DNA of 64,000 bases from positions 1 to 64,000 of the forward strand of contig NZ_FOWX01000031.1 of the NCBI RefSeq assembly GCF_900115555.1, read 5' to 3'. Below are positions 9,120-17,561 of the stretch, one piece after another. The notes below the pieces were generated by a model. That model was not told the origin of the DNA. It did not search any database and worked only from the letters and a program-made list of their open reading frames with translations. This DNA comes from Pseudomonas borbori. Lineage in GTDB: Bacteria; Pseudomonadota; Gammaproteobacteria; Pseudomonadales; Pseudomonadaceae. Position 1 is the first letter of the stretch. Each line of letters begins with the position of its first letter. Made by a program: the position numbers and the translations under genes.

Positions 9120-9677
9120 ATGAAGTTCTGCAGCCAGTGCGGCAGCCCCGTGACCCTGAGAATTCCCGAGGGCGACAACCGCTTGCGCCATGTGTGCGAG
9201 CACTGCCACACCATTCACTACCAGAACCCGCGCATCATTGCCGGCTGCTTGCCGGTGTGGGGCCAGCGCATATTGTTGTGCCGACGCGCCATCGAGCCGC
9301 GGCGCGGTTACTGGACCCTGCCGGCCGGCTTTATGGAGAACGGCGAAACCCTGGAGCAGGCCGCGGCACGCGAAACCCACGAGGAAGCCTGCGCCCGGGT
9401 GCGCGACTTGAGCCTCTATACCCTGTTCGACCTGCCGCATATCAATCAGGTGTACCTGTTCTTCCGCGCCGAATTGGTTGACCTGAACTTTGCCATCGGC
9501 GCAGAGAGCCTGGAGGTGCAACTATTCGAGGAATCCGAGATCCCCTGGTCCGAGCTGGCTTTCCCGACCGTCGGGCGTACCTTAGAATGCTACTTCGCGG
9601 ACCGCCGGCAACACATCTACCCGGTCCGCAACGAGCCGCTGGAAGCCTTGCGCGCACACCACAAGAAAGTTCTTTGA
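9120..9677 (+). CDS. Nudix hydrolase with N-terminal zinc ribbon
   Basis: The ATG at 9120 follows AGAGGA by 6 bases and gives 185 residues. The N-terminus has two Cys pairs (C-S-Q-C and C-E-H-C), a zinc ribbon. The Nudix box follows: P-A-G-F-M-E-N-G-E-T-L near residue 68, then A-A-R-E-T-H-E-E-A. NADH pyrophosphatases share this layout, but this protein is shorter and its substrate is uncertain. Confidence 0.9.
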   Translation: MKFCSQCGSPVTLRIPEGDNRLRHVCEHCHTIHYQNPRIIAGCLPVWGQRILLCRRAIEPRRGYWTLPAGFMENGETLEQAAARETHEEACARVRDLSLYTLFDLPHINQVYLFFRAELVDLNFAIGAESLEVQLFEESEIPWSELAFPTVGRTLECYFADRRQHIYPVRNEPLEALRAHHKKVL

Positions 9678-9696
9678 TCCCTGGGATACCGTTCCG

Positions 9697-10200
9697 ATGC
9701 GCTGGTTGCTCATTCTGCTCTGCCTGTCCTTTACCGCTAGCGCTAACGCCACTGCCACAGCCGCGCAGGATGTCCCGTCAATCGACAAGGTGCTGGTGAT
9801 CAAGTCAGAGCGCAGCCTGCACCTGATGCGCCGCGGCGAAACACTCAAGTCCTACCGGGTGTCCCTCGGCAAGCAGGCCAAAGGCGCCAAACAGCGCGAG
9901 GGCGATCTGCGCACGCCGGAAGGCATCTATTGGATCGACTGGCGCAAGACCAGCGAGAAATACCAGCTGTCCTTGCACATTTCCTACCCCAATGCCCGCG
10001 ACCAGGCCCACGCCCGCGCACAAGGCGTAGCCCCCGGCGGCATGATCATGATTCACGGCACGCCGCTGGATGAGGAGTACCCGGAGTGGTTCTTCCACAC
10101 CCTGGACTGGACCGAAGGCTGCATCGCCCTGAAGAACGACGACATGCGCGAAATCTGGAAGCTGGTCAAGGACGGCACCCTGATCGAAATAAGACCCTGA
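9697..10200 (+). CDS. L,D-transpeptidase family protein (YkuD domain), secreted
   Basis: The 167-residue protein starts with a signal peptide of about 20 residues. The mature part is a YkuD domain with the catalytic signature I-H-G-T-P followed by W-T-E-G-C-I-A-L (Cys near residue 141). Such periplasmic enzymes cross-link peptidoglycan or attach proteins to it. The usual Ser/Gly-C-I-R motif is T-E-G-C-I-A here, as in the YafK/ErfK-like subgroup. It follows the Nudix gene by 19 bases. Confidence 0.88.
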   Translation: MRWLLILLCLSFTASANATATAAQDVPSIDKVLVIKSERSLHLMRRGETLKSYRVSLGKQAKGAKQREGDLRTPEGIYWIDWRKTSEKYQLSLHISYPNARDQAHARAQGVAPGGMIMIHGTPLDEEYPEWFFHTLDWTEGCIALKNDDMREIWKLVKDGTLIEIRP

Positions 10201-10269
10201 CGGCTGCAAGCGAGCTTCGCAGCACACCCACCACCGTCAGCGTTTCTCTTGCAGCTTGTGGCTTGCGGC

Positions 10270-10587
10270 TTAAAACTGAATATCCGACAAACGCCAGACA
10301 TCGAAAGCCGGCGTCTCATAGGGATGGCTCTGCTTCAGGGCCTTGACCGCGTCATGGATCAGTTCGTCGGCCACCACCAACTCCACCTTCCACTCCACCA
10401 CCTGCTCGACCTGGCCGATCTGGCCGAGAAACGCCTGACTGCCTTGCAGCGGGCGAAACTGCCCGCGGCCCATCACCTGCCAGCAGCAGCTGTCGTAGCG
10501 ACCAATGCGCCCGCCACCCGCGGCAAACACTGCTTTTTTCACCTCGTCCAGGTGGGTTTCCGGGACATAAAAACACAGCTTGTACAT
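10270..10587 (-). CDS. YqfO/NIF3 C-terminal-like CutA-fold protein
   Basis: From the ATG at 10587 the product is 105 residues, beginning M-Y-K-L-C-F-Y-V-P-E. The ending S-H-P-Y-E-T-P-A-F-D-V is the signature of the PII/CutA-like domain found in the middle of NIF3/YqfO proteins, here as a stand-alone protein. Its function is not known. The frame continues upstream, but the family match begins at this Met. Confidence 0.85.
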   Translation of the reverse strand: MYKLCFYVPETHLDEVKKAVFAAGGGRIGRYDSCCWQVMGRGQFRPLQGSQAFLGQIGQVEQVVEWKVELVVADELIHDAVKALKQSHPYETPAFDVWRLSDIQF

Positions 10588-10753
10588 CAAAGGCTCCGCA
10601 GGCTGGGCAGATGGAAAACGGCCGGATAATGATGCCACAAGATAATGGCACTTTGCCTTAATCGGATGCGTGGCGTCGATCACACACTCTGTGTATGACT
10701 GCCGAATCGCCTCGGCGTTCGATCGCGGCAATACACCTTTTGCCGCCAGCAGA

Positions 10754-11028
10754 TCAACCGCAAGCACCACTCCAGAAACGCCGCCACTTGGCTTTCAAAC
10801 CAGGCACCGGCGGATTGTGCCCGCCATCGCAATAGGGCAAGCGCTGCGACTGGCCGCAACGACAGAGCAACAACGACTGCGCGCGGACCGGCTCGAGCCG
10901 CAGCCCCGCCGGGTAGGTGCAAGGACAATCGGCAAGCACGGGGAACGCCCGCAGCGGCATAGCGGATGGGTTTCGCCAGGCTTGACCTGGCGCACCTCGG
11001 GCACAACAGGCGCAGACTTATGGACCAT
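10754..11028 (-). pseudogene. CDGSH-type iron-sulfur protein, split by a -1 frameshift
   Basis: From the ATG at 11028 the frame reads M-V-H-K-S ... L-C-R-C-G-R-S-P-C-L-P, then loses homology. The next frame continues D-C-P-C-T-Y-P ... L-L-L-C-R-C-G-Q-S-Q-R-L-P-Y-C-D-G-G-H-N and ends at 10754. One missing base near 10931 joins them into a protein of about 90 residues with two C-R-C-G-x-S motifs, the second a complete CDGSH iron-sulfur motif. It lies 17 bases after purL on the same strand. Either the gene is broken or one base was missed in sequencing. Confidence 0.75.
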
Positions 11029-11045
11029 AAGCCTGCGCCCCGGCA

Positions 11046-14000
11046 TCAATCCACCCAGACCCGCGCATTGCGGAACATGCGCAGCCAGCCGGCATCTTCC
11101 TGCCACTCGTCCGGCTGCCAGGAGTTCTGCACGGCGCGGAACACCCGCTCCGGGTGCGGCATCATGATGGTCACCCGGCCGTCGCGGCTGGTCAGGCCGG
11201 TAATCCCGCGCGGCGAGCCGTTGGGGTTGGCCGGATAGGTTTCGGTGACCTTGCCGTGGTTGTCGATGAAGCGCATGGCCACGCAACCGGACAGATCGGC
11301 CTCGAGCAGGGCTTCTTCGTTCTCGAACTCGGCATGCCCCTCGCCATGGGCGATGGCGATCGGCAGGCGCGAGCCGGCCATGCCCTGGAGGAAGATCGAC
11401 GCCGACTCCTGCACCTGGACCATAGCTACCCGCGCCTCGAACTGCTCCGAACGGTTGCGCACGAAGTGCGGCCAGAACTCGCTACCGGGGATCAATTCGT
11501 GCAGGTTGGACATCATCTGGCAGCCGTTGCACACGCCGAGGGCGAAGCTGTCCCTACGTTCGAAGAAAGCCTGGAAGCCATCGCGGGCACGGTTGTTGAA
11601 CAGGATCGACTTGGCCCAGCCCTCACCGGCGCCGAGCACGTCGCCGTAGGAGAAGCCACCGCAGGCGACCAGCCCCTTGAATTCGTCGAGACTGACGCGG
11701 CCACTGAGGATGTCACTCATATGCACGTCGATCGCGCTGAAACCGGCACGGTCGAAGGCGGCGGCCATTTCCACCTGGCCGTTGACGCCCTGTTCGCGCA
11801 GCACCGCGATTTGTGGACGCAGGCCCTTCTTGATGTAGGGCGCGGCGATGTCCTGATTGACGTCGAAAGCCAGCTTGACGCTCAGGCCGGGATTGTCTTC
11901 CTCGAGCAGCGCATCGAACTCCTGCTCGGCACACTGAGCGTTGTCGCGCAGGCGCTGGATCTGGTAGCTGGTTTCGCTCCACTGGCGCTGCAACAGGCGG
12001 CGCTGGCCGGCGAATACCGGCTGACCGGCAAAGCTGATGCGCACCTCGCCATTGTTGACCGGTTGGCCGATCACCGCGACGCAGTCACCCAGACCGGCCG
12101 CGCTGAATTGCGCCAGGATGTCCGGGGTGGCGTCCTGACGCACCTGGATCAGTGCGCCCAGCTCTTCGTTGAACAGCACGGCAGCCAGTTCATCCTGGCT
12201 GCCGGCCAGCGAGTCGAGCGCCAGATTGAGGCCGCAGTGACCGGCGAAGGCCATTTCCAGCGCACTGACCAGCAGGCCGCCGTCGGAGCGATCGTGATAG
12301 GCCAGCAGGTGGCCATCGGCGTTCAGCCCCTGGATCACCGCGAAGAAAGCCTTGAGGTCTTCGGCGTCGTCGACGTCGGGGGCCTGCTTGCCGATCTGCC
12401 CGTACACCTGGGCCAGAATAGAGGCGCCCAGGCGGTTCTGCCCGCGACCCAGGTCGATCAGGATCAGGTCGGTTTCGCCCTTGTCCATGCGCAGTTGCGG
12501 GGTCAGGGTCTGGCGAATGTCGGCGACCGGAGCGAAGCCGGTGACGATCAGCGACAGCGGCGAGGTCACGCTCTTCTCCGCGCCGTCATCCTGCCAGCGG
12601 GTTTTCATCGACATCGAATCCTTGCCCACCGGGATGCAGATTCCCAGCTCTGGGCACAGCTGCATGCCCACGGCCTTGACCGTGTCGTACAGCCGGGCGT
12701 CTTCGCCCGGGTGGCCCGCAGCGGACATCCAGTTGGCGGACAGCTTGATGTCGGAGATCTTCTCGATCCGCGCCGCGGCCAGGTTGGTCAGGGTCTCGCC
12801 AATGGCGATCCGCCCCGAGGCGGCCGCATCCAGCAAGGCCAGCGGCGTGCGCTCGCCCATGGCCATGGCTTCGCCGGTATAGACGTCGAAGCTGGTGGCG
12901 GTAACCGCACAATCGGCCACCGGCACCTGCCACGGGCCGACCATCTGGTCGCGGGCGACCAGGCCGGTGATGGTGCGGTCGCCGATGGTGATCAAAAAGC
13001 TCTTGCTGGCCACCGCCGGGTGATGCAGCACGCGGGTCAGGGCGTCGTCGAGCGCCAGGCCGCTGGCATCGAAATCATCGCCCAACCCGGCTTCGTGGCT
13101 GGCCGCACGGTGCATGCGCGGCGCCTTGCCGAGCAGCACATTGAGCGGCATGTCCACCGGCTTGTTGCCGAAATGGCTGTCGGCGACGGTCAGGTGCGGC
13201 TCTTCGGTGGCCTCGCCGACCACCGCGAACGGGCAACGCTCGCGCTCGCAGATCGCCTTGAAGCGTTCGAATTCGGCGGCGTCGACAGCCAGCACGTAGC
13301 GTTCCTGGGATTCGTTGCTCCAGATCTCGTGGGGCGCCATGCCCGGCTCGTCATTGGGCACATTGCGCAGCTCGAAACGTCCACCGCGACCGCCATCGTT
13401 GACCAGTTCGGGGAAGGCATTGGACAGGCCGCCGGCGCCGACGTCATGGATGAAGCTGATCGGGTTGTGCTCGCCCAGCTGCCAGCAGCGGTCGATCACT
13501 TCCTGGCAGCGCCGCTCCATTTCCGGGTTTTCGCGCTGCACCGAGGCAAAATCCAGGTCGGCCGAGCTGGCACCCGTGGCCATCGACGAGGCGGCGCCGC
13601 CGCCCAGACCGATCAACATGGCCGGGCCACCGAGCACGATCAGCTTGGCGCCGATGCTGATTTCACCTTTCTGCACGTGATCGGCGCGGATGTTGCCCAT
13701 ACCGCCGGCGAGCATGATCGGCTTGTGGTAGCCACGCACCTCGAGGCCGCGCGGGGTATCGACCGCCTGCTCGAAGGTGCGGAAATAGCCGGTCAGCGCC
13801 GGACGACCGAACTCGTTGTTGAACGCCGCGCCGCCGAGCGGGCCTTCGATCATAATGTCCAGCGCGGTGACGATGCGCTCCGGCTTGCCATAGGGCACTT
13901 CCCACGGCTGTTCGAAGCCCGGGATCTGCAGGTTGGATACGCTGAAACCGGTCAGCCCGGCCTTGGGCTTGGCGCCGCGGCCGGTAGCGCCCTCGTCGCG

Positions 14001-14942
14001 AATCTCGCCGCCGGAGCCGGTGGCGGCACCAGGGAAGGGTGCGATGGCGGTCGGGTGGTTGTGGGTTTCCACCTTCATCAGGATGTGCACCGGCTCCTGA
14101 TGGGCGGCGTACTGACGGGTTTCGGCGTTCGGGTAGAAGCGCCCGGCCGTGTGACCGACGATCACCGCGGCATTGTCTTTATAGGCCGAGAGCACGCCTT
14201 CGCTGTGCAGCTCATGGGTGTTCTTGATCATGCCGAACAGCGACTTGTCCTGGCTCTCGCCGTCGAGGTCCCAGCTGGCATTGAAGATCTTGTGCCGGCA
14301 ATGCTCTGAGTTGGCCTGGGCGAACATCATCAATTCGATGTCGTGGGGGTTGCGTCCCAGATCATTGAAACTGCTGACCAGGTAATCGATTTCGTCTTCG
14401 GCCAGGGCCAGGCCCAACTCGACGTTGGCCTGCTCCAGGGCGGCGCGGCCACCACCGAGCACATCCACCGCGGTCAGCGGCTTGGGCCCGGCGTGACTGA
14501 ACAGCGCCGCGGCGTCTTGCACATCGGTCAACACCAGCTGGGTCATGCGGTCATGCAGCAAGCCTGCGACCAGCTGCAGCTCGGCTTCGCTCAACTCGCC
14601 GGCGACGTAGTAGGCGATACCGCGCTCGATGCGCTGGATCTTCGCCAGGCCGCAGTTGCGCGCAATGTCGCTGGCCTTGCTCGACCAGGGCGAGATGGTG
14701 CCGAAACGCGGAATGGTCAGGAGCAGGCGGCCGCCAGGCTCCTGCACCGGCACACTCGGGCCGTACTCGAGCAGACGGGCCAGCACCTGTTCTTCATCGG
14801 CGCTGAGCACCCCGGTGACATCGGCAAAATGCGCGAACTCGGCATACAGCCCAGTCACAGCGGGTACCTTGCTGGTCAGTTGCTCGAGCAATTTACCGTG
14901 GCGGAAAGCAGAAAGGGCGGGAGCGCCGCGCAGGATCAACAT
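11046..14942 (-). CDS. purL: Phosphoribosylformylglycinamidine synthase (large, fused type)
   Basis: PurL converts formyl-GAR and glutamine to formylglycinamidine, the fourth purine step. The 1298-residue protein is the fused gammaproteobacterial form. It has an N-terminal PurS-like domain, two AIRS-type synthetase halves (P-T-A-I-A-P-F-P-G-A, G-L-G-G-G-A-A-S-S-M) and a C-terminal class I glutaminase with G-V-C-N-G-C-Q near residue 1140 and A-H-G-E-G-H-A-E-F. No interruption is visible. It diverges from mltF. Confidence 0.98.
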   Translation of the reverse strand: MLILRGAPALSAFRHGKLLEQLTSKVPAVTGLYAEFAHFADVTGVLSADEEQVLARLLEYGPSVPVQEPGGRLLLTIPRFGTISPWSSKASDIARNCGLAKIQRIERGIAYYVAGELSEAELQLVAGLLHDRMTQLVLTDVQDAAALFSHAGPKPLTAVDVLGGGRAALEQANVELGLALAEDEIDYLVSSFNDLGRNPHDIELMMFAQANSEHCRHKIFNASWDLDGESQDKSLFGMIKNTHELHSEGVLSAYKDNAAVIVGHTAGRFYPNAETRQYAAHQEPVHILMKVETHNHPTAIAPFPGAATGSGGEIRDEGATGRGAKPKAGLTGFSVSNLQIPGFEQPWEVPYGKPERIVTALDIMIEGPLGGAAFNNEFGRPALTGYFRTFEQAVDTPRGLEVRGYHKPIMLAGGMGNIRADHVQKGEISIGAKLIVLGGPAMLIGLGGGAASSMATGASSADLDFASVQRENPEMERRCQEVIDRCWQLGEHNPISFIHDVGAGGLSNAFPELVNDGGRGGRFELRNVPNDEPGMAPHEIWSNESQERYVLAVDAAEFERFKAICERERCPFAVVGEATEEPHLTVADSHFGNKPVDMPLNVLLGKAPRMHRAASHEAGLGDDFDASGLALDDALTRVLHHPAVASKSFLITIGDRTITGLVARDQMVGPWQVPVADCAVTATSFDVYTGEAMAMGERTPLALLDAAASGRIAIGETLTNLAAARIEKISDIKLSANWMSAAGHPGEDARLYDTVKAVGMQLCPELGICIPVGKDSMSMKTRWQDDGAEKSVTSPLSLIVTGFAPVADIRQTLTPQLRMDKGETDLILIDLGRGQNRLGASILAQVYGQIGKQAPDVDDAEDLKAFFAVIQGLNADGHLLAYHDRSDGGLLVSALEMAFAGHCGLNLALDSLAGSQDELAAVLFNEELGALIQVRQDATPDILAQFSAAGLGDCVAVIGQPVNNGEVRISFAGQPVFAGQRRLLQRQWSETSYQIQRLRDNAQCAEQEFDALLEEDNPGLSVKLAFDVNQDIAAPYIKKGLRPQIAVLREQGVNGQVEMAAAFDRAGFSAIDVHMSDILSGRVSLDEFKGLVACGGFSYGDVLGAGEGWAKSILFNNRARDGFQAFFERRDSFALGVCNGCQMMSNLHELIPGSEFWPHFVRNRSEQFEARVAMVQVQESASIFLQGMAGSRLPIAIAHGEGHAEFENEEALLEADLSGCVAMRFIDNHGKVTETYPANPNGSPRGITGLTSRDGRVTIMMPHPERVFRAVQNSWQPDEWQEDAGWLRMFRNARVWVD

Positions 14943-15000
14943 GGAAACAGCCTCTGGGAAGGGGGTGTACTTCGAACCGTCTCGGGTCTGCTGCGCGTCG

Positions 15001-15085
15001 GCCGGCCTGCGTTGAAGGCGGGTTCGGACTGCTCATTTACAACTCGTAAACTCCGCGTCCTCGCCCACCTTCGCCTTGCCCGGCC
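15001..15085 (-). repeat. Palindromic extragenic element, copy A
   Basis: On the minus strand: CAAGGCG, arm GAAGGTGGGCGAGGAC, GCGGAG, core TTTACGAGTTGTAAA, TGAGCA, arm GTCCGAACCCGCCTTC, CAACGC. The arms are nearly complementary. The same ordered blocks recur at 19092-19175 and 20900-20985 with different arm and core sequences. Confidence 0.75.
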
Positions 15086-15227
15086 CTAGCTCGCGAGCCC
15101 CGAAACAGGTTCTTTGAGGCCGTGCATTCTAGCCTAAAGCGCTCGCCGCGGCACCCGTGGCGGCGCCAGAACTATCATCTGCACTGTCAAGATATGGCGA
15201 GCAACGAGCTTTGCGTATACTGCGCCA

Positions 15228-16688
15228 ATGTTTGCTCAATCTGCGTTCCGCACACGCTGCGCCCACTGGCTGCTGGCGATCGGAATCCTCCTGCTGCTCG
15301 CCAGCTGCGCTGAAGAACCCAGCGCCCTCGAGCGCGTCAAGGCGGAGGGTGTACTGCGGGTGATCACCCGCAACAGCCCGGCCACCTACTTCCAGGATCG
15401 CAACGGCGAAACCGGCTTCGAGTACGAACTGGTCAAACGCTTTGCCGACGACCTGGGCCTGGAACTGCAAATCGAGACCGCCGACAACCTCGACGAGCTG
15501 TTCGCCAGCCTCGGCAAGGAGCAGGGTCCGGTGCTGGCTGCCGCCGGTCTGGTAGCAAGCGACGGACGGCAGCAGGTCGCGCGCTTTTCCCTGCCGTATC
15601 TGCAAGTCACCCCGCAAATCATCTACCGTGACGGCCAGCGGCGCCCCACTCGCCCGGCCGACCTGATCGGCAAGCGCATCCTGGTACTCAAGGGCAGCAG
15701 CCACGCCGAGCAACTGGCCGGGCTGAAGGTCCAGCTACCTGAGCTGAACTACGAAGAATCGGCAGAAGTGGAAGTGGTCGACCTGTTGCGCATGGTCGAC
15801 GAGGGGCAGATCGACCTGACTCTGGTCGACTCCAACGAGCTGGCGATGAATCAGGTGTACTTCCCCAACGTACGGGTGGCTTTCGACCTCGGCGACTCGC
15901 AAGGCCTGGCCTGGGCCGTCGCCCCCGGCGAAGACAGTAGCCTGCTCGACGAAATCAACAACTTTCTCGAGCGCGCCCAGCACAACGGCAGCTTGCAACG
16001 CCTGAAGGAACGCTACTACGGCCATGTCGACGTACTCGGTTACGTCGGCGCCTACACCTTCGCCAAGCACCTGCAGCAGCGCCTGCCCCGTTACGAGAAG
16101 GATTTCCGCCAGGCGGCACAGACCAATCGGGTCGACTGGCGCCTGCTGGCCGCCATGGGCTACCAGGAATCGCTCTGGCAGCCGACCGCCACCTCGAAGA
16201 CCGGGGTGCGCGGCCTGATGATGCTGACCCTGCGCACCGCCCAGGCCATGGGGGTGTCCAACCGCCTCGACCCCAAGCAGAGCATCGCCGGCGGCGCCAA
16301 GTACATCGTTCACGTCAAGGATCAGTTGCCCGCGAGCATCAAGGAGCCGGATCGCACCTGGTTCGCCCTGGCCGCCTACAACGTCGGCGGCGGCCACCTG
16401 GAAGATGCGCGCAAGCTCACCGAAGCCGAGGGGCTCAACCCGGACAAATGGCTGGATGTGCAGAAGATCCTGCCGCGCTTGGCGCAGAAACAGTGGTACA
16501 GCAAGACCCGCTACGGTTACGCCCGCGGCGGCGAACCGGTGCATTTCGTGCGCAACATCCGCCGCTACTACGACATCCTCACCTGGGTCACCCAGCCGCA
16601 GCTGGAGGGCGCCCAGATGGCCGCCAGCAACCTGCATACCCCCGGGGTGAACAAGACGCCGCCGCCGGAAGAACTGCCGCCGCTGTAG
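15228..16688 (+). CDS. mltF: Membrane-bound lytic murein transglycosylase F
   Basis: MltF cleaves peptidoglycan glycan strands at the outer membrane. The 486-residue protein has a lipoprotein-like signal (L-L-L-L-A-S-C-A). A periplasmic substrate-binding (SBP_bac_3) domain follows to about residue 270, then an SLT domain with the catalytic glutamate in G-Y-Q-E-S-L-W near 310 and G-V-R-G-L-M-M-L-T. TATACT lies only 6 bases before the ATG and no Shine-Dalgarno is visible, so the transcript may be leaderless. Confidence 0.95.
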   Translation: MFAQSAFRTRCAHWLLAIGILLLLASCAEEPSALERVKAEGVLRVITRNSPATYFQDRNGETGFEYELVKRFADDLGLELQIETADNLDELFASLGKEQGPVLAAAGLVASDGRQQVARFSLPYLQVTPQIIYRDGQRRPTRPADLIGKRILVLKGSSHAEQLAGLKVQLPELNYEESAEVEVVDLLRMVDEGQIDLTLVDSNELAMNQVYFPNVRVAFDLGDSQGLAWAVAPGEDSSLLDEINNFLERAQHNGSLQRLKERYYGHVDVLGYVGAYTFAKHLQQRLPRYEKDFRQAAQTNRVDWRLLAAMGYQESLWQPTATSKTGVRGLMMLTLRTAQAMGVSNRLDPKQSIAGGAKYIVHVKDQLPASIKEPDRTWFALAAYNVGGGHLEDARKLTEAEGLNPDKWLDVQKILPRLAQKQWYSKTRYGYARGGEPVHFVRNIRRYYDILTWVTQPQLEGAQMAASNLHTPGVNKTPPPEELPPL

Positions 16689-17023
16689 CGCATATCGGAT
16701 GACCCGGCGCTGCCCCCTACCGACCCGCAGGCTGGGCGCAGCGGCGATTCGCCTCAGCCAGGTAGCCCGGATGCAATCCGGGGAACGCCTGCAACGCTCG
16801 AACTTGACCGATAGCGAGGCACTGGTGGGAGGGGCTTTAACCGCGACGGCCTGGTTCGAGGGCGCTGCGCGCCAGCGCCGCTAAAGCGTCTCCCACGGTC
16901 AACTTACGTGCTCCACGTCTGCCCTACTCCCACTATGGCCGGGTACTGAAACGAGGTTTCAACGCCGTTTCGACACCTGGCTTATTCAAGCTATATGCCG
17001 GCGCTCAGAAGTGGCGAAGGTCG
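16689..17023. other. Gene-free stretch with dispersed repeats
   Basis: No convincing gene is present. It holds a GTAGCCCGGATGCAATCCGG block at about 16762-16781, a motif also seen reversed near 30257-30271, and the inverted repeat at 16825-16896. The short open frames here fall inside repeats. Confidence 0.6.
16825..16896. repeat. Inverted extragenic repeat GTGGGAG...CTCCCAC
   Basis: GTGGGAGGGGCTTTAACCGC is mirrored by GCCGCTAAAGCGTCTCCCAC across a GC-rich centre. Elements with these ends are widespread in some pseudomonads. Related blocks occur at 6160-6260. Confidence 0.65.
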
Positions 17024-17506
17024 CTAGCGCGTTGCCCGGCGCGCCTTGAAGAACTCGCTGAGCACCGCGCCGCACTCCTCCGCCAGCACCCCGCCCTCGA
17101 TCAGCACCCGATGATTGAGAAACGCCTGACTGAAGAACTCGCCACGACTCAGGGCCACACCGGCCTTGGGCTCGGTGGCGCCATACACCACCCGCTGAAT
17201 CCGCGCGTGCACGATCAGTCCGGCGCACATGCTGCACGGTTCCAGAGTCACGTACAGGGTGCTGCCCGGCAGACGGTAGTTGTCGGCGGCCTGCGCCGCC
17301 GCACGAATCGCCACCATTTCGGCATGGGCGCTGGGGTCATGACTGGAAATCGGGCAGTTGAAGCCGCGACCGATGATCGCGCCATCCTGCACCAGTACCG
17401 CGCCGACCGGCACCTCGCCCAGGGCCGCGCCCGCGGCGGCCAGGGCCAGGGCCTCGCGCATGAAGTGCGCGTCGCGACTGCGGTCGATGATCTGTGCTCT
17501 TTTCAT
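17024..17506 (-). CDS. tadA: tRNA-specific adenosine deaminase
   Basis: TadA converts A34 to inosine in the tRNA-Arg anticodon. From the ATG at 17506 the protein is 160 residues. It has the zinc deaminase signature H-A-E at residues 61-63 (His ligand and catalytic Glu) and P-C-S-M-C at 90-94. The frame can be extended 14 codons upstream, but that part overlaps a repeat and is not conserved in the family as I know it. Confidence 0.96.
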   Translation of the reverse strand: MKRAQIIDRSRDAHFMREALALAAAGAALGEVPVGAVLVQDGAIIGRGFNCPISSHDPSAHAEMVAIRAAAQAADNYRLPGSTLYVTLEPCSMCAGLIVHARIQRVVYGATEPKAGVALSRGEFFSQAFLNHRVLIEGGVLAEECGAVLSEFFKARRATR

Positions 17507-17530
17507 AGTCTCGCCGAAGCATTCCTGGCA

Positions 17531-17556
17531 ATGGTGCGCACGGCGCACCCTACGAG
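17531..17556. repeat. GTGCGCacgGCGCACCCTACG-type extragenic repeat
   Basis: A short palindrome GTGCGC...GCGCAC followed by CCTACG lies between the multicopper oxidase and tadA. GGTGCGC/CCTACG modules of this kind are common pseudomonad spacer sequence; a partial CACCCTACG also occurs at 46736-46744. Confidence 0.45.
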
Positions 17557-17561
17557 CATGT

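Noticed and set aside
11154..14309. A 1051-codon open frame on the plus strand
   Set aside because: It is the exact antisense of purL and its protein is a low-complexity mix of Gly, Ala, His and Arg typical of high-GC shadow frames.
16699..16884. A 61-codon frame after mltF
   Set aside because: It lies within dispersed repeats and has no family resemblance.
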